From JAENVU01 sp963756815 (GTDB taxonomy: Bacteria > Actinomycetota > Acidimicrobiia > IMCC26256 > JAENVU01), in the NCBI GenBank assembly GCA_963756815.1, contig CAVWPR010000045.1, positions 62,001-126,000 of the forward strand: a stretch of 64,000 nucleotides of DNA, read 5' to 3'. A program made the position numbers and the translations under genes. Below, one piece after another: positions 38,754 to 48,269 of this stretch (the first letter of the stretch is position 1; each line of letters opens with the position of its first letter). The notes beneath the pieces were generated by a model, which was given only the letters and a program-made list of their open reading frames with translations, did no database searches and had not been told where the DNA came from.

Positions 38754-39941
38754 GTGATGGAGCTCTCGATCGCCCGGGCGCGGCGGATGGCGCTCGCCGC
38801 GCAGGGCTTCGCCGACCCCCGGCCCACGGGGCGGGTGGACCGCCGCCACGTGCGACGGGTCTTCGACCGCGTGGGTCTCATCCAGATCGACTCCGTGAAC
38901 GTGTTGGTGCGCTCGCAGGAGCTGCCGCTGTTCGCGCGCCTGGGACCCCACCCACGGGACCTCCTCCCGAAGATGCTCGACGCCGGTGAGCTGTTCGAGT
39001 ACTGGGCCCACGAGGCGTCGCTCCTGCCGATCGAGACCCTGCCGTGGTTCCGCTGGACGATGGACGCGAAGTTCATCCGCTGGCCCGGCCTGCGCCGGAT
39101 GGCCGAGGAGCACCCGGACGTCGTCGAGCGCGTGCACGCCGTCGTCACCGAGCGCGGCCCCATCGCGCCGAGCGACATCGCCGAACGCGAAGGACGCTCG
39201 GGACCGTGGTGGGGGTGGGACAACACCCAACGGGCGTTCGCGGTGCTGTTCGCCTACGGGAAGATCTCGGCCCGCCGCCGCTCGAACTTCGAGCGCGAGT
39301 ACGACCTGCTCCATCGCATGTTGCCGACCGAGCACGTCGAGACGCCCGGTCTCTCCGAGCACGACGCACGACGCGCGATGGTCCTCCGGGCGGCCCGGTC
39401 GATGGGGGTGGCGACGGTCGCGGACCTGTGCGACTACTTCCGCCTCAACGTGCCCAAGACGCGGCCCGTGGTCGCCGAGCTCGTGGAGGAAGGGCACCTC
39501 CTGCCCGCGACCGTCGCCGGCTGGCGGCAACCGGCGTTCGTGGCGGCCGACGCCCGCGTGCCGCGCGCGGTGCGGGCGCGCGCGCTGCTGTCGCCGTTCG
39601 ACTCGTTGATCTGGTTCCGCGACCGGGCGGAGCGGCTCTTCGACTTCCGCTACCGCATCGAGATCTACACGCCGGCGCCCAAGCGCGTGCACGGGTACTA
39701 CGTGCTCCCGTTCCTGCTCGGTGAGCGCCTCGTGGCGCGGGTGGACCTCAAGGCCGATCGCAAGGGCTCGGCACTGCTCGTGCGGGGCGCGTTCGGCGAG
39801 GACCCGGTGCCGTCGCCGGACGTGGCCGAGGAGCTCGCCGCGGAGCTCGCGCTCATGGCCGGCTGGCTCGGGTTGGACGGTGTGGAGGTGGAAGCGAGGG
39901 GCGACCTGGCGCCCGCGCTCGGTGATGCGGTGACGGGGTAG
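38754..39941 (+). CDS. YcaQ/AlkZ-family crosslink-repair DNA glycosylase
   Basis: 395 residues (GTG 38754 or ATG 38757). The helical winged-helix fold of the HTH_42/YcaQ family is evident. VGLIQIDSVNVLVRSQELPL contains the catalytic QxD motif (Gln-Ile-Asp) of the interstrand-crosslink glycosylases. EYWAHEASLLPIE and LLSPFDSLIWFRDRAERLFD are other family signatures. It should unhook nitrogen-mustard- or azinomycin-like crosslinks and remove alkylated purines. A second, more divergent member lies at 21625-22795. Confidence 0.92.
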   Translation: MMELSIARARRMALAAQGFADPRPTGRVDRRHVRRVFDRVGLIQIDSVNVLVRSQELPLFARLGPHPRDLLPKMLDAGELFEYWAHEASLLPIETLPWFRWTMDAKFIRWPGLRRMAEEHPDVVERVHAVVTERGPIAPSDIAEREGRSGPWWGWDNTQRAFAVLFAYGKISARRRSNFEREYDLLHRMLPTEHVETPGLSEHDARRAMVLRAARSMGVATVADLCDYFRLNVPKTRPVVAELVEEGHLLPATVAGWRQPAFVAADARVPRAVRARALLSPFDSLIWFRDRAERLFDFRYRIEIYTPAPKRVHGYYVLPFLLGERLVARVDLKADRKGSALLVRGAFGEDPVPSPDVAEELAAELALMAGWLGLDGVEVEARGDLAPALGDAVTG

Positions 39942-39961
39942 CGCGCCTGGTCCGCGCCCCG

Positions 39962-40663
39962 TCAGACGACGGTGCCGAGCAGGTCGCCGATGACGGCGGC
40001 GAGCAGCATGGCGAGGCCGCCGAAGAGCGTCACGCGCAGCGCGGCGCGCCCAACCGGAGCGCCACCGAGCCGCGCGCCGGTCGCGCCGATCACGGCGAGG
40101 AGCACGAGCGCGACGGCGGCGATGGCCACGATCCGGGCGCCGCTCGGTACCGCGGCCGCCACGACGAGCGCCGGGATCGCGCCGGCGAGGAACCCGCTGG
40201 CCGACACCGCGGCCGCCTGTACCGGCCGGGCCGAGCCGCCGGTGTCGTCGATCCCGAGCTCATCGCGTACGTGGGAGGCGAGGGCGTCGGTCTTGGTGAG
40301 CTGGACGGCGACCTGCCGGGCGAGCGGACGGTCGAGACCTCGTTGCTGGTAGATCTGGGTCAGCTCCTCGAGCTCGACGTCCGGGGTCTCGCGGAGCTCC
40401 TGCGTCTCGCGCTCGATGTCGGCGAGCTCGGTGTCTCGTTGCGACGACACCGACGTGTACTCGCCGGCGGCCATCGACGTCGAGCCGGCGACGACCGACG
40501 CCACGCCGGCGATGACGAGTGCGGTGCGGTCGTTGCTGGCCGCGGCGACCCCGATGAGCAGGCTGGCGGTCGACGCGACGCCGTCCTGGGCGCCGAGCAC
40601 GGCTGCTCGCAGCCACCCGACCCGGTTGGACTTGTGGATCTCTCCGTGGCTCCGTGCGGGCAT
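39962..40663 (-). CDS. VIT family Fe2+/Mn2+ transporter
   Basis: 233 residues from ATG 40663; the in-frame upstream extension is not protein-like and overlaps the divergent gene. EIHKSNRVGWLRAAVLGAQD is the conserved start of VIT1/CCC1-type proteins. Five membrane helices are visible, with an internal helical hairpin rich in Glu (TELADIERETQELRETPDVE) that binds metal in this family. It moves Fe2+ or Mn2+ out of the cytosol in exchange for protons. Divergent from the SPFH protein. Confidence 0.93.
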   Translation of the reverse strand: MPARSHGEIHKSNRVGWLRAAVLGAQDGVASTASLLIGVAAASNDRTALVIAGVASVVAGSTSMAAGEYTSVSSQRDTELADIERETQELRETPDVELEELTQIYQQRGLDRPLARQVAVQLTKTDALASHVRDELGIDDTGGSARPVQAAAVSASGFLAGAIPALVVAAAVPSGARIVAIAAVALVLLAVIGATGARLGGAPVGRAALRVTLFGGLAMLLAAVIGDLLGTVV

Positions 40664-40739
40664 CCCACCAGCATGGCAGGCAGGTCGTCGGCGGTTCGGG
40701 TATGAAGCGGCGAGCGGATGGGGTTGGCAGGGAGACGAG

Positions 40740-42854
40740 ATGTGTGCTGACAAGGGGAGGGTGGGGGTAGTGGTGACGCTGATCGTCGTGCTCATCGTGG
40801 TGTTCGTCGTGGCGGTCCTGGCGTTCAAGTCGATCCACCTGATCGGCCCGGCCCAGATCGGGCTGGTGAACAAGCGGTTCGCGTTCCGCAAGCTGCCCGA
40901 GGACAACCCGATCGCGTTCCGGGGCGAGGCCGGCTACCAGGCCACGATGCTGATGCCCGGGCTGCGCGTGAGGCTGTGGCCGATCTTCTCGGTGCAGAAG
41001 TTCCCCTGGGTGCAGGTCCCGGGCGGCGAGATCGGCGTCGTGATCGCGCAGGTCGGTGCACCGCTGCCGATCGGTGCGAAGAGTGGCGTGTACCGCAGCG
41101 AGTTCGGGAACTTCTCCGAGCTCGACACCTTCATCGCCGGCGGCGGCCAGAAGGGCGTGCAGCGGCCGGTGCTGCCGCCCGGCACGCTCATGCCGATCCA
41201 TCCGGTCGCGTTCCTCGTCCTGACCCCCGGGCAGGTGTACGGCGTCCCCGTGTCGCCGGACATCGCCGCGTCGACGCGCGGGAGCGGCGGCATGCTGACG
41301 CCCCAGAGCTTCGGGCTCACGTCGGAGGCGCTACGGGTGGTGGTCATCGCCCCCGACGGGCCCGTCGACATGATCGGCATCGTGACGGTGCTCGAGGGCG
41401 AGCCGCTGCCGTCGGGTGACATCGCGAGCCGGCTCGGGGGCTACGTCGACGTGGCCGCGATGGAGGAGGACGCGGTCACCCGCGGCGCCTCGGCGAGCGA
41501 GACCGACGCCCGCATCATCGAGGTGCTGCTCGGCAACAAGAACAACGAGCACAACAACTACCAGGACCTGCAGCGGTTCCTCGACAACGGCGGCAAGATC
41601 GGCCTGCAGCACGACCCCCTGCTCTACGGCGCCTACCTGCTGAACCCGTTCCTCGTGCGGGTCGAGATGGTGCCGATGCTCGTGGTCAACCAGGGCGAGG
41701 TCGCGGTCATCAAGGCGTTCGTCGGGCTCCCGACGCTCGACACGTCGGGCAGCGAGTTCAAGTTCGGCTCGATCGTGTCGCCCGGTCACCGCGGCATCTG
41801 GCGCGAGCCGCTCCGCACGGGCAAGTACCCGATCAACCCGCGCTGCTACGCGCCGGAGATCGTTCCGACGTCGATCCTCACGCTCAACTGGTCGAAGGAG
41901 ACGAGCGCGTCGCACAACCTCGACGCCAACCTCGCGCCGATCGAGGGCAAGAGCCGCGAGGGCTTCGTCTTCTCGATCGAGCTGCAGGTGCAGATCCACG
42001 TGCCCGACACGCGCGCCCCCAAGGTCATCTCGATGGTCGGCACGATGCTCAACCTCGTGAACGAGGTGCTGCAGTCGGCCGTCGGCAACCACTTCCGCAA
42101 CACGCTGCAGGACCAGCCCGCGGTCACGTTCATCGAGACCCGCATGCAGGTGCAGCAGGCCGCGCTCGTGCACGTGACCGAGTACCTGCAGCTCTACGAG
42201 GTGGAGACGAAGGGCGTCTACATCCAGAACGTGCACTTCCCGGCGGAGCTCGTCGAGGTGCTCACCAAGCGCGAGATCGCGAACCAGGAGAAGGCCACGT
42301 TCGAGGAGATGCAGCGGGCCCAGACCGCGCGCATCGAGACCGAGAAGGCCAAGGGCACGGCCGACATGCAGGCCGAGCTCGCCAACGCGCAGGTGGGGGT
42401 CGAGATCCAGAAGAACCGGGCGGACGCCCGGCGCGAGGAGGCGACCGGTGAGGCGGCCTACGTCGAGCTGACGGGCCGGGCGGAGGCGACCAAGGTCGAG
42501 GCCATCGGTCTCGCCGAGGCCAAGGCGACCGAGGCCTTGGGTGTGGCGCGCGCCACCGGCTTCGAGGCCCAGAAGGAGGCCCTGGGCGAGACCGCGACCG
42601 CGCTCGTGGCGGTCGCGAACGCCGTCGCCGACGGGCACATCAGCGTCGTGCCCGACGTGCTCGTCACCGGCGGCGGCGGCAGCTTCGAGGGTCTGGCCGC
42701 CCAGCTCATCCGCCACTTCGGCGCGAACGGCGACGGGCGGGGCAACGGGCGGTCGCAGCCCGCCGAGATGGCACCGCCGGCGGTCGAGCCGACGGCGTCA
42801 GTGGAAGTCGCGGGCGATGCCGACGATGGTGCGATGCGCGGTGACCGTGGTTGA
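40740..42854 (+). CDS. SPFH/flotillin-like membrane protein
   Basis: 704 residues from ATG 40740 (upstream in-frame codons overlap the VIT gene). One N-terminal membrane helix (VVVTLIVVLIVVFVVAVLAF, about 9-31) is followed by a beta-rich region. An SPFH/band-7 core (about 380-530) includes FVFSIELQVQIHVPDTRAPK and AVGNHFRNTL. A long Ala/Glu-rich coiled coil (about 515-640: KREIANQEKATFEEMQRAQT…) is typical of flotillins. It is about 200 residues longer than common flotillins because of the extra N-terminal region (GQVYGVPVSPDIAA…). Likely a membrane-microdomain scaffold. The 3' end overlaps the opposing small gene by 57 bp. Confidence 0.88.
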   Translation: MCADKGRVGVVVTLIVVLIVVFVVAVLAFKSIHLIGPAQIGLVNKRFAFRKLPEDNPIAFRGEAGYQATMLMPGLRVRLWPIFSVQKFPWVQVPGGEIGVVIAQVGAPLPIGAKSGVYRSEFGNFSELDTFIAGGGQKGVQRPVLPPGTLMPIHPVAFLVLTPGQVYGVPVSPDIAASTRGSGGMLTPQSFGLTSEALRVVVIAPDGPVDMIGIVTVLEGEPLPSGDIASRLGGYVDVAAMEEDAVTRGASASETDARIIEVLLGNKNNEHNNYQDLQRFLDNGGKIGLQHDPLLYGAYLLNPFLVRVEMVPMLVVNQGEVAVIKAFVGLPTLDTSGSEFKFGSIVSPGHRGIWREPLRTGKYPINPRCYAPEIVPTSILTLNWSKETSASHNLDANLAPIEGKSREGFVFSIELQVQIHVPDTRAPKVISMVGTMLNLVNEVLQSAVGNHFRNTLQDQPAVTFIETRMQVQQAALVHVTEYLQLYEVETKGVYIQNVHFPAELVEVLTKREIANQEKATFEEMQRAQTARIETEKAKGTADMQAELANAQVGVEIQKNRADARREEATGEAAYVELTGRAEATKVEAIGLAEAKATEALGVARATGFEAQKEALGETATALVAVANAVADGHISVVPDVLVTGGGGSFEGLAAQLIRHFGANGDGRGNGRSQPAEMAPPAVEPTASVEVAGDADDGAMRGDRG

Positions 42855-43082
42855 GGGGCTGAGCTTGCGCACCTCGACGATCTCGTCGCCCGAGAGCGCC
42901 AGCAGCAGCTTGGCCCCACCCCGCCACGTGCGCCGCGTCGCCACCCGTTCGAGCCGGCCCATCGGGATCACCCGATCGCCGTGCTCGGTCGTGACGACGA
43001 GCCGGTCGGCGTAGACGTAGAGGTCGGCCGCCGCGCCGTCGACGCGCACCCTCGTCAGCGCGAGTCGTGCCTCGGTCGCCAT
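42798..43082 (-). CDS. Small PH-like hypothetical protein
   Basis: 94 residues from ATG 43082. The alternation LYVYADRLVVTTEHGDRVIP … RVATRRTWRGGAKLLLALSG suggests a single small beta-barrel, like a bacterial PH domain or a split GRAM fold; there is no signal or membrane helix. Its 3' end overlaps the SPFH gene by 57 bp on the opposite strand. Protein-like composition, a clear start and conserved-looking strands make it probably real, but the function is unknown. Confidence 0.6.
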   Translation of the reverse strand: MATEARLALTRVRVDGAAADLYVYADRLVVTTEHGDRVIPMGRLERVATRRTWRGGAKLLLALSGDEIVEVRKLSPSTTVTAHRTIVGIARDFH

Positions 43083-43148
43083 GGGCGTCGAAGGTACCGG
43101 AGCCCCGAGCCGTGGGCGCACCTGACACCGCCGTCATATTGTGCGGCC

Positions 43149-44402
43149 ATGCGCGCCTTGCTCTTCGGCACCACGCCCGAGTCGGTCCCCCCGCCCGAGA
43201 CCGACAATCGCAACCTGAAGATGCTCGCGGCGAGCCCGATGGGCCTCGTCGAGATGGACGACCCCGGGTTCCTGCGGCCCGACTGGGTCGTGACCAAGCC
43301 CCGGCTCACCGGCATCTGCGGCTCGGAGTCCAAGCAGGTCTTCTTCGACTACGCGAGCTTCACCGACCCCGATCGGGCGGGGAAGGGGTTCGCCGACAAC
43401 CCGATGAAGAACTTCGTCTCGTTCCCGCACGTGATGGGCCACGAGGTGGTGGCCGACGTGGTCGCCCTCGGTCCCGAGGCCGAGGGTCTCGAGGTCGGTG
43501 ACCGGGTGGCGCTGAACCCGTGGCTCACGTGCGGGCCGCGCGGTGTGGAGCCGCACTGCCCGGCGTGCGCGGCGGGCGATCTCTCGCAGTGCTGGTCCTT
43601 CGGCGTCGGCCCGCTCGCGCCGGGCATCCACACCGGGATGTGCAAGGACGTGCCCGGCGGCTTCGGCGAGCTCATGCCCGCGCACGACTCCATGCTCTTC
43701 AAGATCCCGGACTCCGTGCCGGACGAGACCGCGGTCTTCGCCGACCCCTTCGCCGTCTCGTTGCACGGCATCACCCGGCATCCGCCCGCACCCGGTGCGA
43801 AGGTGCTCGTGTACGGCGCGGGCGCGCTCGGCACGTCCGCCATCGCGATCCTCCGCGCGCTGTACCCGGACGTCGAGGTGATGGCGGTGGCGCGCTTCGC
43901 CAGCCAGCAGGAGCTCGCGACGACGTTCGGCGCGACCGTGGTGGAGCCGGAACCTCGCGAGGCGTTGATCGAGGCGGTGGCCGCGTGGTCGGGCGGCGTG
44001 CTCCAGCCGGCCGACGGGCTGCCGATGGCGTTCCCCGGTGGGATCGACGTCGTCTACGACACGATCGGCGCGGCCGAGACGCTCGAGGTCGGCGCCCGCG
44101 TGCTGCGCGCCCGCGGCACGTTGGTGAAGCTCGGCATGCACGGTCCGGCGCGGTGGGAGGACACGCCGGTGTACTTCAAGGAGATCACGTTCACGGGCTC
44201 GAACGCGTTCGGCTTCGAGGAGGTCGACGGCGTGCGCAAGCACGGCATCGCGCTCTACCTCGATCTCGTCGAGTCCGGGCGCATCGACCTCACCGGGATG
44301 CTCACGCACACGTTCCGGCTCGACGAGTGGCGGGACGCCTTCACCGCGCTCGCGGACCAGCAGGCGAGCGGCGCGATCAAGGTCGCGATCGACCAGCGCT
44401 GA
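43149..44402 (+). CDS. Zinc-dependent alcohol/glucose dehydrogenase (MDR family)
   Basis: 417 residues from ATG 43149. The GroES-like domain has the catalytic Cys in LTGICGSESKQ and the HVMGHEVVADVV His-Glu pair. A shortened structural-zinc loop (EPHCPACAAGDLSQC) keeps three Cys. The Rossmann motif is VLVYGAGALGTSAIAIL. The length and the RLTGICGSE start resemble threonine/glucose dehydrogenase-like MDR enzymes rather than simple ethanol dehydrogenases. Substrate unknown. Its 3' end faces the AMP-ligase gene. Confidence 0.9.
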   Translation: MRALLFGTTPESVPPPETDNRNLKMLAASPMGLVEMDDPGFLRPDWVVTKPRLTGICGSESKQVFFDYASFTDPDRAGKGFADNPMKNFVSFPHVMGHEVVADVVALGPEAEGLEVGDRVALNPWLTCGPRGVEPHCPACAAGDLSQCWSFGVGPLAPGIHTGMCKDVPGGFGELMPAHDSMLFKIPDSVPDETAVFADPFAVSLHGITRHPPAPGAKVLVYGAGALGTSAIAILRALYPDVEVMAVARFASQQELATTFGATVVEPEPREALIEAVAAWSGGVLQPADGLPMAFPGGIDVVYDTIGAAETLEVGARVLRARGTLVKLGMHGPARWEDTPVYFKEITFTGSNAFGFEEVDGVRKHGIALYLDLVESGRIDLTGMLTHTFRLDEWRDAFTALADQQASGAIKVAIDQR

Positions 44403-44416
44403 CCCGCCCACGCTCT

Positions 44417-44470
44417 CGCACTTTGTGGCTCCGGACCGTCGCTTTCGCGTATCCACAACCGCAAAGTGCG
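44417..44470. repeat. Imperfect inverted repeat (terminator or REP-like) between convergent genes
   Basis: CGCACTTTG (44417-44425) and CAAAGTGCG (44462-44470) are exact inverted arms of 9 bp with a 36-nt loop. TGTGG and CCACA inside the loop extend the symmetry. It fills the gap between stops at 44402 and 44489. It could be a bidirectional terminator or a dispersed REP-like element; one copy cannot tell. Confidence 0.5.
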
Positions 44471-44488
44471 GATGGCGCGGCTGTTTCC

Positions 44489-46033
44489 TCAGTTGATCTG
44501 GCGGTCCTGGCCCTCCCAGAACGGGGAGCGGAGCTTGAACTTCTGGAGCTTGCCGGTGGCGGTGCGGGCGAGCTCGTCGCGGAACTCGATCGACGTCGGG
44601 CACTTGTAGTGCGCGATGGCGCCGCGGCAGTGGGCGATGAGGGCGGCCTCGTCGACGTCGTCGTGCCCGGGCCGGAGCACCACGAGCGCCTTCACCGTCT
44701 CGCCCCACTTGGCGTCCGGGACGCCGATGACCGCGACCTCGGCCACGGCCGGGTGCTGGAAGAGGCAGTCCTCGACCTCGATCGAGCTGACGTTCTCGCC
44801 GCCGCTGATGATCACGTCCTTCTTGCGGTCCGAGATGACGACGTAGGCGCCGTCGAGCTCGCCGCCGTCACCGGTGTGGAACCAGCCGTCGACGACGGCC
44901 TCCGCGGTGGCGTCCGGCTGCTCCCAGTAGCCGTGGAAGACGTGGTTCGAGCGGGCCAGCACCTCGCCCTGTTCGTCGACGCGGATGCGCACGCCGATCG
45001 CAGGGACGCCGGCGCGCGAGAGGCGACGGGCGCGCTCCGGCGCGTCGAGGTCGTCGTACTCCGCCGACGTGCGGTTCACGGTCAACAGCGGTGACGTCTC
45101 GGTGAGCCCGTAGATCTGCATGAACTCCCAGCCGAGCTCGTGCTCGACGCGCTCGATGATCCTCGACGGCGGCGGCGCGCCCGCCACCACCATCCGGACC
45201 GTCCCGCGTCCCGGGACGGCGACGCCGCGCTCGGCACGCGCGGTGGCGGCGTCGAGCACCGCGGCCACCACCGCCGGCGCGCCGGCGAGGAACGTGATCC
45301 CCTCGCGCTCGACGCGTTCGAGGATGTCCTCGCCGTCGATCTTGCGGATCACGACCTGGCGGGCACCCATCCCGGCGACCGCGAACGGCAGCCCCCATCC
45401 GTTGCAGTGGAACGTGGGGAGCGTGTGGAGGTACACGTCGCGATCGGTGACCCCCATGTGCCAACCGAACGTGACCGCGTTGAGCCACAGGTTGCGGTGC
45501 GTCATCTGCACGCCCTTGGGACGCGCGGTCGTGCCGGACGTGTAGTTGATGGTCGCGGTGGCGGCCTCGTCCTCGGCCAGGAACCGTGGCGTGCCGGACC
45601 GCTCGAACAGCTCGGCGTCGGTCTGGGCGCCGAGCACGAACCGGTGCTCCACCGGGACGTCGCGCGTGAGCTCGTCGTACTCCGGATCCACCAACAGCGC
45701 CGTCGAGCCGGAGTGCTCGACGATGTAGGCGATCTCGTCGCGGTTGAGCCGGAAATTGATCGGGACGAGCACGCGGCCGTGGGCCGGGATGCCGAACAGG
45801 GCGATCAGGAAGCGGCCGGCGTTCGGCGACAGGATCGCGATCCGGTCGCCGGCGTCGAGGCCGAGCTCGTCGAAGGCGACCGCGATCGACCGCGCCCGGC
45901 GCCCGAGCTCGCCGTACGTGAACGAGCCCAACCCGCCGCCCGGGGGCGCCGGCTCGTCGACGACGGCAGTGCGGTCGGTGAACACGGACTCGGCCCGCTC
46001 GAGGAAGTCGAGAGTGGTCAGCGGCACGTGCAT
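44489..46033 (-). CDS. Acyl-CoA synthetase (AMP-binding, class I adenylate-forming)
   Basis: 514 residues. The phosphate-binding loop is INYTSGTTARPKGVQMTHRN. The adenylate site is QIYGLTETSPLLTVN, the hinge is VVISDRKKDVIISGGENVSS, and the catalytic Lys is in RTATGKLQKFKL near the end. The LPTFHCNGWGLP segment matches medium/long-chain fatty-acyl-CoA ligases of the FadD/AlkK type. It activates a carboxylic acid with ATP and CoA, and could feed the acyl-CoA dehydrogenase or WS/DGAT in this window. 46 bp after the amidohydrolase on the same strand. Confidence 0.93.
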   Translation of the reverse strand: MHVPLTTLDFLERAESVFTDRTAVVDEPAPPGGGLGSFTYGELGRRARSIAVAFDELGLDAGDRIAILSPNAGRFLIALFGIPAHGRVLVPINFRLNRDEIAYIVEHSGSTALLVDPEYDELTRDVPVEHRFVLGAQTDAELFERSGTPRFLAEDEAATATINYTSGTTARPKGVQMTHRNLWLNAVTFGWHMGVTDRDVYLHTLPTFHCNGWGLPFAVAGMGARQVVIRKIDGEDILERVEREGITFLAGAPAVVAAVLDAATARAERGVAVPGRGTVRMVVAGAPPPSRIIERVEHELGWEFMQIYGLTETSPLLTVNRTSAEYDDLDAPERARRLSRAGVPAIGVRIRVDEQGEVLARSNHVFHGYWEQPDATAEAVVDGWFHTGDGGELDGAYVVISDRKKDVIISGGENVSSIEVEDCLFQHPAVAEVAVIGVPDAKWGETVKALVVLRPGHDDVDEAALIAHCRGAIAHYKCPTSIEFRDELARTATGKLQKFKLRSPFWEGQDRQIN

Positions 46034-46079
46034 GGGTGTCCCTCCGCGGTTCGGGGCGCGGAGCGTACGCGCCGGTCGT

Positions 46080-47229
46080 TCACGCCGCGAGCGCGCCGCC
46101 CATCAACGCGGCGAAGTTGCCCGAGTAGAAGCGATCCCGCTGGACGTCGTCGAGGCCGGTCATCGTCGCCTCGAACCGTCCGATGGGATCGCGTGTCCCC
46201 TCCGGGTGCGGGTAGTCCGAGCTGAAGCACAGGATGCCGTCGCCGACCTGCTCGGTGATCCATCCGACCGGTTCGCCGGGGAACGGCGTGACGAAGATGC
46301 GGTCCCGCACGTACTCGCTCGGGTTGCATCGGGAGGTCGCGCAGCTGTGGCTCGTTGCGACCGAACGACGCCTGGGCGAGATCGAGGCGTCGCAACCAGG
46401 GGACGAGCCACATCGCGCCCTGCTCGATGCACCCGCCGCGCAACGTCGGGAACCGCTCGAGGATCCCGTCGAAGATCAGGCTCGCGAGGAACACCTCCGG
46501 CATCTGCGAGATGGCCATGTAGTCCTTCGCCCGGATGTTCTCGCCGCCGCCGAGGAAGTCGGTGACCGGCATGCCGTTGTCGTGGAACTCGCGCGGGACG
46601 AGGCGCCCCGCGCCACCCACGTGCACGACGAAGGGCACGTCGCGCTCGGCGAGCGTGGCCCACGTCGGGTGGTGGTCCGGGTGGCTCGGCGCCGGCGCAC
46701 GGCGCGCCGGCCTGCTCGGGAAGTGCACGGCCCGACACCCGAGGTCGAGCGCCTCGACCACGGCCTGGTGCACGAGCTCGGGCGGCCCCCACGGGACGAA
46801 GGCGACCGCGAGCAGGCGCGCGTCCTGCGAGCAGAAGTCGGCCATCGCCCGGTTGTGCGCACGTGTGCCGCCGAACACGAGCTCGACGTCGTCACCCAGG
46901 TACTGCGTCGGCGCGAACGTCGAGAAGACGAGCTGCGCGTCGAAGCCGAGCCGATCGAGCACCTGCGAGCGTTCGGTCGCGTCGAACGCCCCCGCGGCGT
47001 GCCAGCCCTTGCGGCCGAGGAGGTCCGCGTCGTCGAGCCGCTCGTCCGGATCCTCACGCCGCCGCTGCGCGTCGGCCACGGCCGCCTCGGCCATCGCGCC
47101 GGCGCCACCCAACGCGAGTGGCCGGATCCGCGAGCGCACGTCGGGATCGGCGTACTCCTCGAGCCAGCCGGGGAGCTCCATCAGGTGGCTGTCGGCATCG
47201 AAGTACCGGCGTCCGGTCGCGTAGGTCAT
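46080..47229 (-). CDS. Amidohydrolase-2 (ACMSD-like) family protein, frameshifted
   Basis: ATG 47229 opens MTYATGRRYFDADSHLMELP, the metal-binding start of amidohydrolase-2 TIM barrels. FVVHVGGAGRLVPREFHDNG supplies further ligands. The frame changes near 46320, and the end (IFVTPFPGEPVGWITEQVGD … ILCFSSDYPHPEGTRDPIGR) holds the SDYPHPEG motif. Joined length about 382 residues. Actinobacterial members act in degradation of aromatic or steroid-like compounds, but the substrate here is unknown. It probably shares a transcript with the acyl-CoA synthetase. Confidence 0.85.
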
Positions 47230-47291
47230 GGGAGCACCCCTCGTCCGACGGTGCGGTCGCTGCGCAGGGTATCCCCGCGTCCCGGGTCCGC

Positions 47292-48189
47292 TCAGCGGTC
47301 GAACATCGGATGGGCGGGACCGGTGCCGAGGTAGTCCTCGAGGCGCCCGATCTTGTAGCCCTCCGCCCGCGCGCGGCCGAGCACCAGCTGCAGGTTCTCC
47401 ACCAGGTCGGGCCGGAAGTGCATCAGGAGGATGTCGCCGGGATGGAACTGCCCACCCACGATGTCGAGGCGACCGTCGTTGGTCGCGCCGCGCCAGAGGA
47501 CGAGCGCCTTCATGCCGCAGCCGCCGGCAACCGCGCGCGTCGTCTCGTTCCACTCGCCGTACGGAGGTCGGAACAACGTCGGGCGCGTGCCGTAGATCGT
47601 GGTGAGGTCGGGGATCTCGTCGCAGATCTGGTGGTGCTGGTCGCTCCATCCGAGCTGCTTGAGCTGCGGGTGGTCGATCGTGTGGGCCTGCACCGTCGCG
47701 CCGAGCGTCTGCATCTCCTTGAAGTACGTCGCGCCGTCACGTGCGGGCTCGCGGACGAGGAAGAGCGTCAGCGGGATGCGCTCGCGCCGGAGCAGCGTGA
47801 GGAGTGCCGGGTCGCGCACCAGACCGTCGTCGATCCCGAGGAAGATCACCTTGTCGGTCGTCGGCACGTGATCCAGCGCGGGCGTCGTCTCCGTGAGCGA
47901 CACCGGCGCCGCGGGCGTGGGGGCGGCCATCGGTCCCGGTCGCAACGCGGGCGGGCCGGTCGTCGTGGTCGTCGTCGATGTGCTCGACGTGGTGGTGGAC
48001 GTGCGTGGTGGACGAGCTGGTCGGCGCCGGCGCGGTGGTCGTCGACGTCGTCGATGCCGTGACGCGGGTGCCGAGGACCTCGGTCGAGCGGCGCGACGCG
48101 GAAGCACTCGGCATCGCGTCCGCAGCGACGATCGCGGCGATCACGAGCACGGCGCAGACGAGCGCGATGCGGATCGGTTGTCGGTTCAT
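47292..48189 (-). CDS. Membrane-anchored polysaccharide deacetylase, frameshifted
   Basis: ATG 48189 starts a signal anchor (IRIALVCAVLVIAAIVAADA). A Thr/Ser linker (TTSTTTAPAPTSSSTT … TSTTTTTTGPP) is broken by a frame change near 48000. The catalytic NodB domain follows: motif 1 FLGIDDGLVRD (Ile replaces the usual Phe before DDG), motif 2 AHTIDHPQL, motif 3 RPPYGEWNET, motif 4 LVLWRGATND and motif 5 GDILLMHFR. Total about 298 residues. It should remove acetyl groups from a cell-wall or capsular sugar polymer outside the membrane. Divergent from the PIG-L gene. Confidence 0.85.
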
Positions 48190-48269
48190 CGAGCGGTCCC
48201 GGACGGCAGCCCCGGAGTCTACGAAGCGGAGGGCTGCCGGTGACACTCGGACTGTGCCACGCTCCCGGC

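Noticed and set aside
46080..46310. Separate small gene of 76 codons
   Set aside because: It is the C-terminal end of the amidohydrolase in a shifted frame and contains the SDYPHPEG family motif.
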